Below are positions 51,234 through 60,107 of a DNA stretch of 64,000 nt, piece after piece; the first letter of the stretch is position 1; every line of letters starts with the position of its first letter. The stretch is from the NCBI GenBank assembly GCA_937141935.1, contig CAKZQS010000042.1:62001-126000 (forward strand). The letters are read 5' to 3'. Source of the stretch: an uncultured Ectothiorhodospiraceae bacterium. Lineage in GTDB: Bacteria; Pseudomonadota; Gammaproteobacteria; Nevskiales; Oceanococcaceae. A program made the translations under genes and the position numbers. Below the pieces are notes generated by a model. The model worked only from the letters and a program-made list of their open reading frames with translations, was not told the origin of the DNA and made no database searches.

Positions 51234-54200
51234 ATGCGCCGATTTCCCGAGTTTCGACCCGCCGACTTCTCCCCCGCGAAGCTCGAGCGCGGCATCCTCG
51301 ATTACTGGCAGCGTGAGCAGATCTTCGCGGCCCAGCTCGCCGACCGGGCCGAGGCGCCCCGCTTCACCTTTTATGAAGGCCCGCCTACGGCCAATGGCCG
51401 CCCCGGCGTGCACCATGTGCTGGCGCGCACCATTAAAGACAGCTTCTGCCGCTACAAGGCGATGTGCGGCTACCGGGTGGAGCGCAAGGCCGGCTGGGAC
51501 ACCCACGGCCTGCCGGTGGAGATCGAGGTCGAAAAAGCGCTGGGTCTGAAAAACCGCGCCGACATCGAGGCCTTCGGCATCGCCGAATACAACGCCGCCT
51601 GCCGCGAATCGGTCAACAAGTACACGGCGCTGTGGAATGAGCTGACCACCCGCATCGGCTACTGGGTGGACCTGGAGCAGCCCTACGTCACCTACGACAA
51701 GCACTACATCGAGTCGGTGTGGTGGCTGCTGAAAAAGCTCGCCGACCAGGACCTGCTCTACCGCGGGCACAAGATCCATTGGTACAGCCCGGGCACCGGC
51801 ACGGTGCTGTCCTCACATGAGGTCTCGCTGGGCTACAAGGAGGTCGACGACCCCTCGGTGACTGTGCGCTTCCCGGTAGAAGGGCAGGCCGACACCTACT
51901 TCCTGGCCTGGACCACCACGCCCTGGACGCTGCCCTCGAACCTGCTGCTGGCCGTGGGCGCGGAACTCGACTACGTCACCGTCGAATGCGCCCGCGAAAA
52001 CGGTGAGGACGGCGAGGCGGCCGAGGGCCGCGAAAAGCTGATTCTGGCCAAGGCGCTGCTGGGCAGCGTGCTCGGCGAGCGCGAGCACCGCATCGTGGCC
52101 GAGCACAAGGGCGCGGAGCTGGTGGGCATGCGCTACACGCCGGTCTACGACTGGTTTGCCGGCCACGAGGGGGCCTTCCGCGTGGTCGCCGCCGACTATG
52201 TCACCACCGAGGACGGCACCGGCATCGTGCATACCGCGCCGGCCTTTGGCGCCGATGACTTCGCCACCGGCCAGCGCGAGGGCGTGGAGATGGTCTGCCC
52301 GGTGCAGCGCGACGGCCACTTCGAAGCCGAGCGCCCCGTCGTCGGCGGCATGTGGTTCAAGGAGGCCGACAAGGAGCTCTGCCGCGACCTGAAGGCGCGC
52401 GGGCTGCTGTTTGCACGCACCCAGTACCGCCACAACTACCCGCACGACTGGCGCAAGGGCACGCCGCTGATGTCCTACCCGGTCGAGAGCTGGTTCGTGC
52501 GCACCACCGCCTTCAAGCAGCGCCTGGTGGAGCTGAACGCCACCATCAACTGGCAGCCCGAGCATGTGGGCCGCGGCCGCTTTGGCGAGTGGCTGGCCAA
52601 CAACGTCGACTGGGCGCTGTCCAGGCACCGCTTCTGGGGCACGCCGCTGCCGATCTGGGTCAACGACGCCGACCCCGAGGACTATGTCGTCATCGGCTCG
52701 ATTGCCGATCTCAAAGCCCAGGTGCCGGCCGCGCAGTGGCCCGGCGACGAGGCGCTGGACTTGCACCGGCCCTATGTCGACAACTTCAGCTGGCCGGCGC
52801 CCAATGGCGGCACCTACCGCCGCGTGCCGGAGATCATCGACGTCTGGTTCGATTCCGGCGCCATGCCCTTCGCGCAGTGGCATTACCCCTTCGAGAATAA
52901 GGACGAGTTCGAGGCCAGCTTCCCGGCCGACTTCATCGCCGAAGGCCTGGACCAGACCCGCGGCTGGTTCTACACGCTGCACGCCATCGCCACGCTGGTG
53001 ATGGACTCGGTGGCCTACAAGAACGTGGTCGTCAACGGCCTGCTGCTGGATGCGCAGGGCGAGAAGATGTCCAAGTCCAAGGGCAACACGGTGGACCCCT
53101 TCGCCGCGCTCGAGGAGCACGGCGCCGACGGGCTGCGCTGGTACCTGATGGCCGCCTCGCCGCCCTGGGACAACGTCAAGTACAACGATGCCGGCGTGCT
53201 CGAGACACGGCGCAAGCTGTTCATGACGCTGGTCAACGTCTACGCCTTCTTCGCCACCTACGCCAACATCGATTCGGTGGAGCCGACTCAGGGCGCGCCG
53301 GCCGCCGCCGAGCGCCCGGAGCTGGACCGCTGGCTGCTGTCGCGCCTGCAGACCACCATCGCCACCTGCCGCGAGTCGCTGGACGGCTACAACCCCACAC
53401 GCGCGGCCCGCGCCGTCGAGACCTTGGTGGACGACCTGTCCAACTGGTATGTGCGCCGCTCGCGCCCGGTCTTCTGGGCGGGCAAGAAGGACACCGGCAT
53501 CGCCGAGGCGGACAAGCGCGCCGTCTACGCCACCACCTATGAGGTGCTGCTGGCCGTGTCGAAGCTGATGGCGCCCATCGCGCCCTTCTTCGCCGAATGG
53601 CTGCACCGCGCGCTGCTGCGCGACGAATCGGCCGCCGCCAGCGTGCACCGCGCGGCCTACCCCCAGGCCGACACGGCGCTGCAGGACACCGCGCTGGAGC
53701 AGCGCATCGACCTGGCTCGCCGCGTGGTGTCCACCGCCCTGCAGCTGCGCAATGCGCACCGGCTCAACGTGCGCCAGCCGCTGGCGCGCGTCATCGTCGT
53801 CACCGAGCCCGGCGTGTCGGCGCAGGACCTGGCCCGCGTGCAGGCGCAGATCTGCGACGAGGTCAATGTCGACGCGCTGGAGACGGTGGAGGCCGGCGCC
53901 GGCGTCGTGACCCGCAGCGCCAAGCCCAACTTCCGCGTGCTCGGCAAGAAGGCCGGGCCGCGAATGAAGGCCGTGGCCGCCGCCGTGGGCGGCATCGACG
54001 ACGAGGCGCTGCAGCGCTACGCCGAGCAGGGCCAGCTGACCCTGACCCTGACCCTGGCCGACGGCAGCGAATACACGCTGGAAGAGGGCGACCTGCTGAT
54101 CGAGTCGCATGGCCTGGAGGGCTGGGCGGTGGCCCGCGAGGCCGGCGTGACCGTTGCGCTGGACACCCAGCTCGACGACGCGCTGCGCGCCCGCGGCCTG

Positions 54201-54440
54201 GCCCGCGAGGTCATCAACCGCATCCAGAACGAGCGCAAGCGGCTGGACCTGGACGTGGTCGCCCGCATCGCGGTGCGTTACGCCGCAGACGGCGCGCTGG
54301 CGCAGGCCATCGCGACCCATGCCGACAGCATCCGCGCCGAGACGCTGTGCACCCGGCTGGAGGCCGCGGCGCCGGGTGCGCAGGCCCAGCAATTCGACAT
54401 CAACGGCGAGCCGCTGACGCTGGAAATCCAGCTCGCCTGA
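51234..54440 (+). CDS. ileS: Isoleucyl-tRNA synthetase, type 2 (eukaryote-like), with GVHH in place of HIGH
   Basis: A 1068-aa class I synthetase. The start is preceded by no clear ribosome site but matches the family N-terminus. The KMSKS loop is intact (GEKMSKSKGN), as are the editing-domain TTPWTLPSN and HTAPAFGADD segments. The HIGH position reads GVHH at residues 58-61 (PPTANGRPGVHHVLARTIKD); canonical IleRS has HxGH. The overall sequence (FYEGPPTANG, DSFCRYKAMCGY) is the IleRS2 type, which is naturally resistant to mupirocin. The swapped GxHH form is reported to be even more resistant. No ileS1 copy is visible in this window, so whether this is the only isoleucyl enzyme is unknown. Confidence 0.93.
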   Translation: MRRFPEFRPADFSPAKLERGILDYWQREQIFAAQLADRAEAPRFTFYEGPPTANGRPGVHHVLARTIKDSFCRYKAMCGYRVERKAGWDTHGLPVEIEVEKALGLKNRADIEAFGIAEYNAACRESVNKYTALWNELTTRIGYWVDLEQPYVTYDKHYIESVWWLLKKLADQDLLYRGHKIHWYSPGTGTVLSSHEVSLGYKEVDDPSVTVRFPVEGQADTYFLAWTTTPWTLPSNLLLAVGAELDYVTVECARENGEDGEAAEGREKLILAKALLGSVLGEREHRIVAEHKGAELVGMRYTPVYDWFAGHEGAFRVVAADYVTTEDGTGIVHTAPAFGADDFATGQREGVEMVCPVQRDGHFEAERPVVGGMWFKEADKELCRDLKARGLLFARTQYRHNYPHDWRKGTPLMSYPVESWFVRTTAFKQRLVELNATINWQPEHVGRGRFGEWLANNVDWALSRHRFWGTPLPIWVNDADPEDYVVIGSIADLKAQVPAAQWPGDEALDLHRPYVDNFSWPAPNGGTYRRVPEIIDVWFDSGAMPFAQWHYPFENKDEFEASFPADFIAEGLDQTRGWFYTLHAIATLVMDSVAYKNVVVNGLLLDAQGEKMSKSKGNTVDPFAALEEHGADGLRWYLMAASPPWDNVKYNDAGVLETRRKLFMTLVNVYAFFATYANIDSVEPTQGAPAAAERPELDRWLLSRLQTTIATCRESLDGYNPTRAARAVETLVDDLSNWYVRRSRPVFWAGKKDTGIAEADKRAVYATTYEVLLAVSKLMAPIAPFFAEWLHRALLRDESAAASVHRAAYPQADTALQDTALEQRIDLARRVVSTALQLRNAHRLNVRQPLARVIVVTEPGVSAQDLARVQAQICDEVNVDALETVEAGAGVVTRSAKPNFRVLGKKAGPRMKAVAAAVGGIDDEALQRYAEQGQLTLTLTLADGSEYTLEEGDLLIESHGLEGWAVAREAGVTVALDTQLDDALRARGLAREVINRIQNERKRLDLDVVARIAVRYAADGALAQAIATHADSIRAETLCTRLEAAAPGAQAQQFDINGEPLTLEIQLA

Positions 54441-54450
54441 GGCCCACAGA

Positions 54451-54469
54451 GCCGCGCATTCGACGCGGC
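54451..54469 (+). terminator. Short stem-loop after ileS
   Basis: GCCGCG pairs with CGCGGC around CATTCGA, 10 bases after the ileS stop. There is no T-run, so the evidence for termination is weak. Confidence 0.25.
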
Positions 54470-54627
54470 CCGCAGCCTTGTTGACCCCCGCAAGGCGGTC
54501 GCGCCGGCAGGCCCGTCGTGGCGCGGCTGGCTGCGTTTCTGCGGCCCGCGCCAGAGGCGTCGCGGTTTGATTGCGGGCCGCCGGATCGGCAAGGATGGGG
54601 AGTTCATGTCGAGATAAGGAAGCCCCC

Positions 54628-55854
54628 ATGAGTGAAGACAAGCAAGGCGGCTACGTCGCGCTGCTGGGCTGGAGCCTGAATGCCATTGACGCCGTCGACC
54701 GCATGGAAGGTCGACGCTACGTCGTCGTGGCCCCCGACTGGGCGCAGGACTATTGCGAACAGCACAACATCCCCTACATCCCCTGGAAGTTCGAGCGGAT
54801 CAACGACCGCTCCTTCGAGATCGCCAACGTGCTCAAGGAGCGCGGCGTGGATGTGGCGATCCCGCTGTTTGAGGAGACGGTGGAATGGGCCGGCGCCATC
54901 AACGCGGTGCTGATGGGCAACCCGCGGCTGATGGGCCAGGCCATGCTGTTCCGCGACAAGGCGCTGATGAAGCGCCGCGCGCAGCTCGGTGGCATCCGGG
55001 TGGGCATCTTTGAAGAAGCCCATGACCGCGGCGACGTGGTGCGCTTTCTCAAGCGCGTCAACCAGGCGCTGCTCAAGCTTGATGGCGACCCGGACGACCC
55101 GATTCACCTGAAGGCCTTCGACAAGGCCGGCTGCCTGGGTCACCGCGTGATTCGCACGCCGGACGAGGTCGACACGATCCCGGACGAGGAATTTCCGGTC
55201 TTGATGGAGTCGCACCTGGACGGCTGGGAGTTCGCCGTGGAGGCCTGGGTGCACGACGGGAAGATCCGCTTTCTGAACATCTCCGAATATGTGCGTCTGG
55301 GCTATTCGGTCTTCGTGCCGGCCTCGCCGGAGCTGGAAAAGTGGCGGCCGCGCATCCGCGAGGAGATCGAAAAGCTGATCGAGACCTTTGACATCGAGTT
55401 CGGCTTTATCCACCCCGAATACTTCGTGACCTCCGACGGCAAGATGTACTTCGGCGAGGTGGCCTACCGCCCGCCCGGCTTCAAGGTGTTCGAGCTGCTC
55501 GAGCGCGCCTATGGCTTCAATGCCTACCAGGGCATGGTGCTGGCCTTCGACCCGCACACCACCGAGAAGGAGATCACCGATTTCTTCCCGCGCGAGGTGG
55601 TCGACGCCAAGGGCCACGCCGGCTGCTTTGGCGTGTACCCGCGCCGCCGCGTGGTCAGCGATCTGGCGATTCCGCCGGAAACCGAGAACGACGAGTATTT
55701 TGAGTTCCACGAGCTGCAGGCGCCGATGGAGAACAAGGTCACCAAGCGCAACGCCTTTGGCACGCACTGGGGCCTGGTCTATTTCTTTGGCGAGGACCCC
55801 TATCGCATGCGCGAGCTGCTGACCAAACAGGAAGACCTGGACTTCTATGTCTGA
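54628..55854 (+). CDS. ATP-grasp family ligase-like protein
   Basis: A 408-aa protein with AAGGA before the ATG. The ATP-grasp pattern is visible: a central lid region (FPVLMESHLDGWEFAVEAW), a basic strand, and metal-ligand segments HPEYFVTSDGKMYFGEVAYRP, with Glu and Arg in the usual E-x3-R arrangement. The N-terminal PreATP-like domain holds GWSLNAIDAVDRM. These enzymes join an activated carboxylate to an amine or thiol using ATP. The stop overlaps the next gene by 8 bases (55847-55854), so the two proteins are probably made together and work on the same substrate, which is unknown. Confidence 0.8.
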   Translation: MSEDKQGGYVALLGWSLNAIDAVDRMEGRRYVVVAPDWAQDYCEQHNIPYIPWKFERINDRSFEIANVLKERGVDVAIPLFEETVEWAGAINAVLMGNPRLMGQAMLFRDKALMKRRAQLGGIRVGIFEEAHDRGDVVRFLKRVNQALLKLDGDPDDPIHLKAFDKAGCLGHRVIRTPDEVDTIPDEEFPVLMESHLDGWEFAVEAWVHDGKIRFLNISEYVRLGYSVFVPASPELEKWRPRIREEIEKLIETFDIEFGFIHPEYFVTSDGKMYFGEVAYRPPGFKVFELLERAYGFNAYQGMVLAFDPHTTEKEITDFFPREVVDAKGHAGCFGVYPRRRVVSDLAIPPETENDEYFEFHELQAPMENKVTKRNAFGTHWGLVYFFGEDPYRMRELLTKQEDLDFYV

Positions 55855-57868
55855 AGCCGGCAGGCCCCAGCCTGTGGAGGCCGCCGCGCCGGCGCAGCCG
55901 GAGGCGGCCACCACGGCGCTCGATACCAAGCTCGACCACGCGATCGAGCGGCTGGCCCAGGCCCGACCCTTTGCCAAGCCGGCGGCCATCGGGCCGGTGC
56001 TGTCGCTGGCGCGGCGCCGGTTGTTGCAGCCCGACGGGGTGGATGCGCTGTACGCGCGCGCCGCCAGTTTGGACCAGGCCGGCATCTTCGCCGGCACCGA
56101 CTGGGATAACCCGCAGGCGCTCAGCGCCAGCTTCGTGGGGGCCGCGCTGGCCCAGGGCAGCGCGCAGCAGCTGACGCTGGAATGCATCAGCGCGCTGCGC
56201 ATGCTGGCCATCGCCAATGGCGCCATGCCGCACCCGGTGGTGTCGGCCGAACACGCCCGCCACTTTCTGACCCAGGTGCTGGCCCATAACGTGCGCCGGG
56301 TCTTCGCCCAGGCCCCGGACGAGGCCGAGCGCCAGGGCGATGCCGCCCGCGCCGAACTGATCCACCGCCTGTTCGGCTTTCTGGTCGCCCACGTGGGCCA
56401 TGCCGACATCCTGGCCTCGGTCTGCGAGGAGATCTGGCGCGTGCTCGGCCAGCGGCCGATCCAGGTGCAGCATGCGCGGGCAATGATTGCGCAGATCGCC
56501 GTGACCCTCACGCGCGAGGATGTGGCGGCCGGCGGCGTGCGCTTGGGCGCCGACCGGCTGATCAATGCGCTGTTCGGCCCCACCGAGCTGAGCCGCGACG
56601 ACCCCGGCCTGCCGAGCTATCGCGAGCGCCTGGCCGCGCTGGACCGGCCGGGTCTGCAACGCGAGGCGGCCGGCTTTGCCCGCGCGATGCATGACGTGGG
56701 GCTGGTCTCGGACTACCACGCCGACTTTCTGCGCTGGCTGCTGGAACAGCAGCTCACCGACCTGCTGCCCGACGCCCTGGGGCTCTCCAGCACCGGCATC
56801 GACAGCCTGCGTTGTTACAGCGATCTGGTGCACGCGCTGATCGCCGAGGCGGTGACCGTCGCCACCGCGCAGGCCGTGTACGCGCTGGCCATGCTGCTGG
56901 AGCGCGGCACGCTGTACACGCCGGCCATCGCGCCGGGCTTGTGGCGGCAGATCGGCCTGGAGCTGTCGGCGCAGGCCGAGGCCACGCTGGCCGCCACCTT
57001 CGGCACGGCGGTGCCGGCGCGGGTGCACCTGCTGGCCGGCGTCATCAGCGTGCTGGGGCAGCCGCTGGGTGTGGCGCAGGGCAACAACCCCACCTGCCAG
57101 TCGGCCCGCGCGATCTCGCTGTGGGCAATCAACGACCCGGACTACCTGCTGTACCTGATCGCCCAGGCGGCCAAGTTCGATCGTTTGCGCATGGAGTTCG
57201 AGGGCCAGCCGCTCGAGTCCGACCAGCTGCCGCAGGGCCTGGCGCAGAGCGTGCCGGCCGATAACGACCCGGTGTCCACGCTGCTGGTGCCGCACCTGGA
57301 CCGCATCTACAACGAGATGGGCCGGCTCTGCGCCGAGCGGCCGCAGGACCCGCATGCCTGGGTCAACCCCGAGTTCCATGGCTGGTGGGTGGGCCGTCAG
57401 TTCGCCATCGCCGTCGATGTCGAAACCGGCCAGCTCGCCGATTACGAGACCTTCCTGCGGCACTTCTTCGCCAGCTACCACCCGCTGTTCAATGGCAACC
57501 AGCCGGTGATCCACCCGCAGCCGGCCGGCCTGGCCGTGACCGACTCCAACGGCCGCTTCGTGGGCTGGCACGCCATCAGCCTGCTGCGCGTGGCCCTGGA
57601 CCATGAGGGCACGATGCGCGGCTATTTCTACAACCCCAATAACGACTCCGGCCAGGACTGGGGGCAGGGGGTGATCGTCTCGACCCAGGGCCATGGCGAA
57701 TGGCCGGGCGAGGCCTCGCTGCCCTTCTGGCAGCTGGCCTCGCGGGTTTACATCTTCCACGACGAGCCCTACGCCCAGCCCGACCTCGCCGGCGTGCCGC
57801 AAAAAAAGGTCGACGACGCCCGTCGCATGGCGCTGGAGAGCTGGGCGGCCGACCGCGGCGGCGACTGA
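55847..57868 (+). CDS. Unknown 673-aa protein, possible papain-like cysteine hydrolase
   Basis: The first 380 residues are helical and match no family I know. The C-terminal part has a Cys-His-Asn/Asp order like papain-like or transglutaminase-like enzymes: Cys417 in NPTCQSARAISLWAIND, His575 in GWHAISLLRV, and NPNNDSGQDWG at 596-606 after a beta strand (GYFYNPNND). The Cys-Gln-Ser-Ala helix start and the strand His followed by N-D resemble peptidase C39/transglutaminase cores. No signal peptide is present, so it is cytoplasmic. It is translationally coupled to the ATP-grasp protein, which recalls synthetase/amidase pairs. The enzymatic call is an inference from motif order only. Confidence 0.5.
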   Translation: MSEAGRPQPVEAAAPAQPEAATTALDTKLDHAIERLAQARPFAKPAAIGPVLSLARRRLLQPDGVDALYARAASLDQAGIFAGTDWDNPQALSASFVGAALAQGSAQQLTLECISALRMLAIANGAMPHPVVSAEHARHFLTQVLAHNVRRVFAQAPDEAERQGDAARAELIHRLFGFLVAHVGHADILASVCEEIWRVLGQRPIQVQHARAMIAQIAVTLTREDVAAGGVRLGADRLINALFGPTELSRDDPGLPSYRERLAALDRPGLQREAAGFARAMHDVGLVSDYHADFLRWLLEQQLTDLLPDALGLSSTGIDSLRCYSDLVHALIAEAVTVATAQAVYALAMLLERGTLYTPAIAPGLWRQIGLELSAQAEATLAATFGTAVPARVHLLAGVISVLGQPLGVAQGNNPTCQSARAISLWAINDPDYLLYLIAQAAKFDRLRMEFEGQPLESDQLPQGLAQSVPADNDPVSTLLVPHLDRIYNEMGRLCAERPQDPHAWVNPEFHGWWVGRQFAIAVDVETGQLADYETFLRHFFASYHPLFNGNQPVIHPQPAGLAVTDSNGRFVGWHAISLLRVALDHEGTMRGYFYNPNNDSGQDWGQGVIVSTQGHGEWPGEASLPFWQLASRVYIFHDEPYAQPDLAGVPQKKVDDARRMALESWAADRGGD

Positions 57869-57886
57869 CGCGGCGGCCGTCGCGGC

Positions 57887-59005
57887 CTAGGTGTCCGCGG
57901 CTTCCTTGCGGATTGCCGCCACGATGCGCGCGCGCGCCTGGGCCCGCGCAGCGATGTAGTGGGCCTCGCCGGTCTCCTCCACCCAGTCCAGCAGCCGCTG
58001 GACGTTGTGTCGCGTCGAGGCCTCGTCGCGGCAGTTGCGCAGCAGCGCGATCGGGATCTTTTGCACCTGGTCGGCGACGAACACGCCGAAGGGCGCCTCC
58101 ACAAAGGTGGCATCGGCAAAGCCCAGCTGGCGCATGGCCTGGGCCTCGGTGCAGCCCTTGTGCACGCCGATGATGTGCAGCGGGCCGGCCCACTTGGCAC
58201 CGGCCGGCAGCGCCTCGTGGTCCCTCAGGAAGGGCTGGCCGACCAGCTCGCGCGCCGCGGCCACCGCCATGCCGGCGGGGATGGCATTCACCACCACGCG
58301 GATGCGGCTCCCGGCAATGCGCAGGCCGTCGGGCGCGTCGCGCTCGGCCAGTTGGCCGGCAATGCTCGCCTCGATGGCCGCCTTGCGCTCCAGGTAGCTC
58401 ATCCGCGACCAGTCCAGCGCCACGCCGCTGTTGAACTGCCCCCGCTGGGCCTCGCGTTTGCCGAGGTCTACGAAGCGCAGCACGGCCTCGGCGGCCATCG
58501 CCTCGATGCGTTGCAGTGCCTGCTCGGCCGTGTCGGCGCGCTCGCGAAAGCGGTTGATCTGCGCGGCGTAGGCGGCAAAGCGCGTGTTGCGGGCCTTTTC
58601 CGCAGCGTCCGCCGCCGGCGGCACCTCCACCGCGCGGGTGAGGTCCAGCAGGAAAACCTTGCCCGGCTCGCCCGCCATTGCGGTTTGCAGTTCGGCGTGG
58701 CAGATGCCGATGTCGCCCGCCGCGCGGGCCCAGCCGGCCTCGCCGCTGAGCAACACGAACAGCAGGTGGCAGTCGCGCACCTGGCTCATGCAGACCTCCC
58801 AGGAGGACTCCAGCGCCGTCGGGGCCTCCGGGTCTTCGCTGATCCAGACTTCGAACAGCGCGCGCGGGCCAAGCTTGAGCGCCTCCAGGCGATCGCGCAT
58901 CTGCCGGCGCAGCGCGGTCAGCGTCAGCGTGCTGCCATCCGCGCACCGGACCGGCGTGTTGCAGCGGCTGCTGAGCATGATGCGGATGCGGCGCTGGCTG
59001 GCCAT
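57887..59005 (-). CDS. DUF4062-like protein, last gene of the caspase operon
   Basis: A 372-aa protein whose ATG (59005) overlaps the stop of the metallo-beta-lactamase gene by one base. The first 150 residues look like DUF4062: RIRIMLSSRC, then FEVWISEDPEAPT, SWEVCMSQVRDCHLLFVLLS and GWA. This domain is common in STAND-NTPase and other conflict proteins. It has no attached NTPase here. The rest is helical with a second alpha/beta section (GSRIRVVVNAIPAGMAVAAA, LHIIGVHKG). It stops 18 bases from the convergent 673-aa gene. A sensing or adaptor role is likely but not shown. Confidence 0.65.
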   Translation of the reverse strand: MASQRRIRIMLSSRCNTPVRCADGSTLTLTALRRQMRDRLEALKLGPRALFEVWISEDPEAPTALESSWEVCMSQVRDCHLLFVLLSGEAGWARAAGDIGICHAELQTAMAGEPGKVFLLDLTRAVEVPPAADAAEKARNTRFAAYAAQINRFRERADTAEQALQRIEAMAAEAVLRFVDLGKREAQRGQFNSGVALDWSRMSYLERKAAIEASIAGQLAERDAPDGLRIAGSRIRVVVNAIPAGMAVAAARELVGQPFLRDHEALPAGAKWAGPLHIIGVHKGCTEAQAMRQLGFADATFVEAPFGVFVADQVQKIPIALLRNCRDEASTRHNVQRLLDWVEETGEAHYIAARAQARARIVAAIRKEAADT

Positions 59006-60099
59006 CAGTCCAGCATCAGCGTGTAGCCCTGCGGGGCCTGGCCGTAGTGCGTGCTGTAGCCAAAGCGCGCCTGCCAGCCCCCGTCCTGCCAGTACTGGTT
59101 GTGCCGGCTTTGCATGTTGAACAGCAGCTCCGGCGGGCCCGGGCTGTGCAGCAGGATGCGGGCGATGGCGGCGTCATCGGGGTGGCCGAAGCGGTTGCCA
59201 TCGGTGGAAATCAGCCACCGCCGCGTGTCCAGGCCCGCGATCAATTCGCGGGAGACGTTCTTGGCGCTGCCGTGATGCGGCAGCTTGACGGCCGCCAGCC
59301 CGGCCGCCTCGCCGGCGGGCAGCGCGGCCACCCCGTCGAGCACGTCCGCCGCGAAGGCATCGCCACACAGCAGCAGCGCATGCTGCTGGTAGCGCAGCAG
59401 CAGGCAGATGCTGCTGCCGTTGGCCTCGCTGTGGCCGCTGCCGTCGTCGGAGTCCGCCAGCCGCTCCAGGTCGGCGCGGTCGCGCAGCACCGGTGGCGCC
59501 ACCGCGCCATAACTTTCCAGCCCCCCGCCGTCCGCACCCAGCGCGTCGTCCGGCAGGCGCGCGGCGGCGATGGCCTCTTCCACGGCCTCGCGCCAGTGTG
59601 GCTCGAAGTCCCGCAGTCGCTGCGGGGTGGGGCCCAGCACACAGATCTCCAGGCCGCCCGGCAGCTGCACGCGCGGCGGCGGCTGGCCGGGCGCGCGGGC
59701 CACCGCGCCGCCGTCGAAGGCGGCATTCCACGGCCGGCCCTGCAGCAGCGCCTGCAACTCGTGGCCCTGCACCGGGCCGTAGTCTTCCAGCCGGTTGGCG
59801 CGCGCCGCGCCCTGGATGTGCGGCCAGCCGTTGAACCAGATGTCGTCAAAGCGCAGGCCGTCCGGCGGCGCGTCCAGCGCGCTGAGCACGCCGGCGATGT
59901 GGTCGCGGTCGACATGGGTGATGACCAGCAGGGCGAAGCGCCGCTGCGCCTCGGGCAGTTGCGCGATATGCGCCTTGAGGGCGCGGCCCGTCGCGGCGAC
60001 GCCCATGTCGATCAGTGCCTGCTGTGGTGCCGCCGCGTCGCCCCAGCGCAGCCACAGCGCATCGCCCTCGCGGGCCGGCCACATCTGGATCGAGAACAC
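59005..60099 (-). CDS. ComEC-like metallo-beta-lactamase-fold hydrolase
   Basis: A 364-aa protein from GTG 60099, nine bases after the upstream stop; ATG 60084 is an alternative. The metal-binding motif is THVDRDH (HxDxDH, residues 62-67). Later ligands are LCGDAF, KLPHHGSAKN and FGHPDDAAI, the arrangement of the DNA-internalisation protein ComEC/Rec2 beta-lactamase domain, here without its membrane part. Such soluble domains often act as nucleases or phosphodiesterases. In this operon it is a candidate toxic effector. Catalytic residues appear intact. Confidence 0.85.
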   Translation of the reverse strand: MFSIQMWPAREGDALWLRWGDAAAPQQALIDMGVAATGRALKAHIAQLPEAQRRFALLVITHVDRDHIAGVLSALDAPPDGLRFDDIWFNGWPHIQGAARANRLEDYGPVQGHELQALLQGRPWNAAFDGGAVARAPGQPPPRVQLPGGLEICVLGPTPQRLRDFEPHWREAVEEAIAAARLPDDALGADGGGLESYGAVAPPVLRDRADLERLADSDDGSGHSEANGSSICLLLRYQQHALLLCGDAFAADVLDGVAALPAGEAAGLAAVKLPHHGSAKNVSRELIAGLDTRRWLISTDGNRFGHPDDAAIARILLHSPGPPELLFNMQSRHNQYWQDGGWQARFGYSTHYGQAPQGYTLMLD

Positions 60100-60107
60100 C
60101 GCGGCGC

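Noticed and set aside
59005-60099. True ComEC DNA-uptake protein
   Set aside because: No membrane segments or competence domain; only the beta-lactamase-fold part is present and it lies in a caspase operon.
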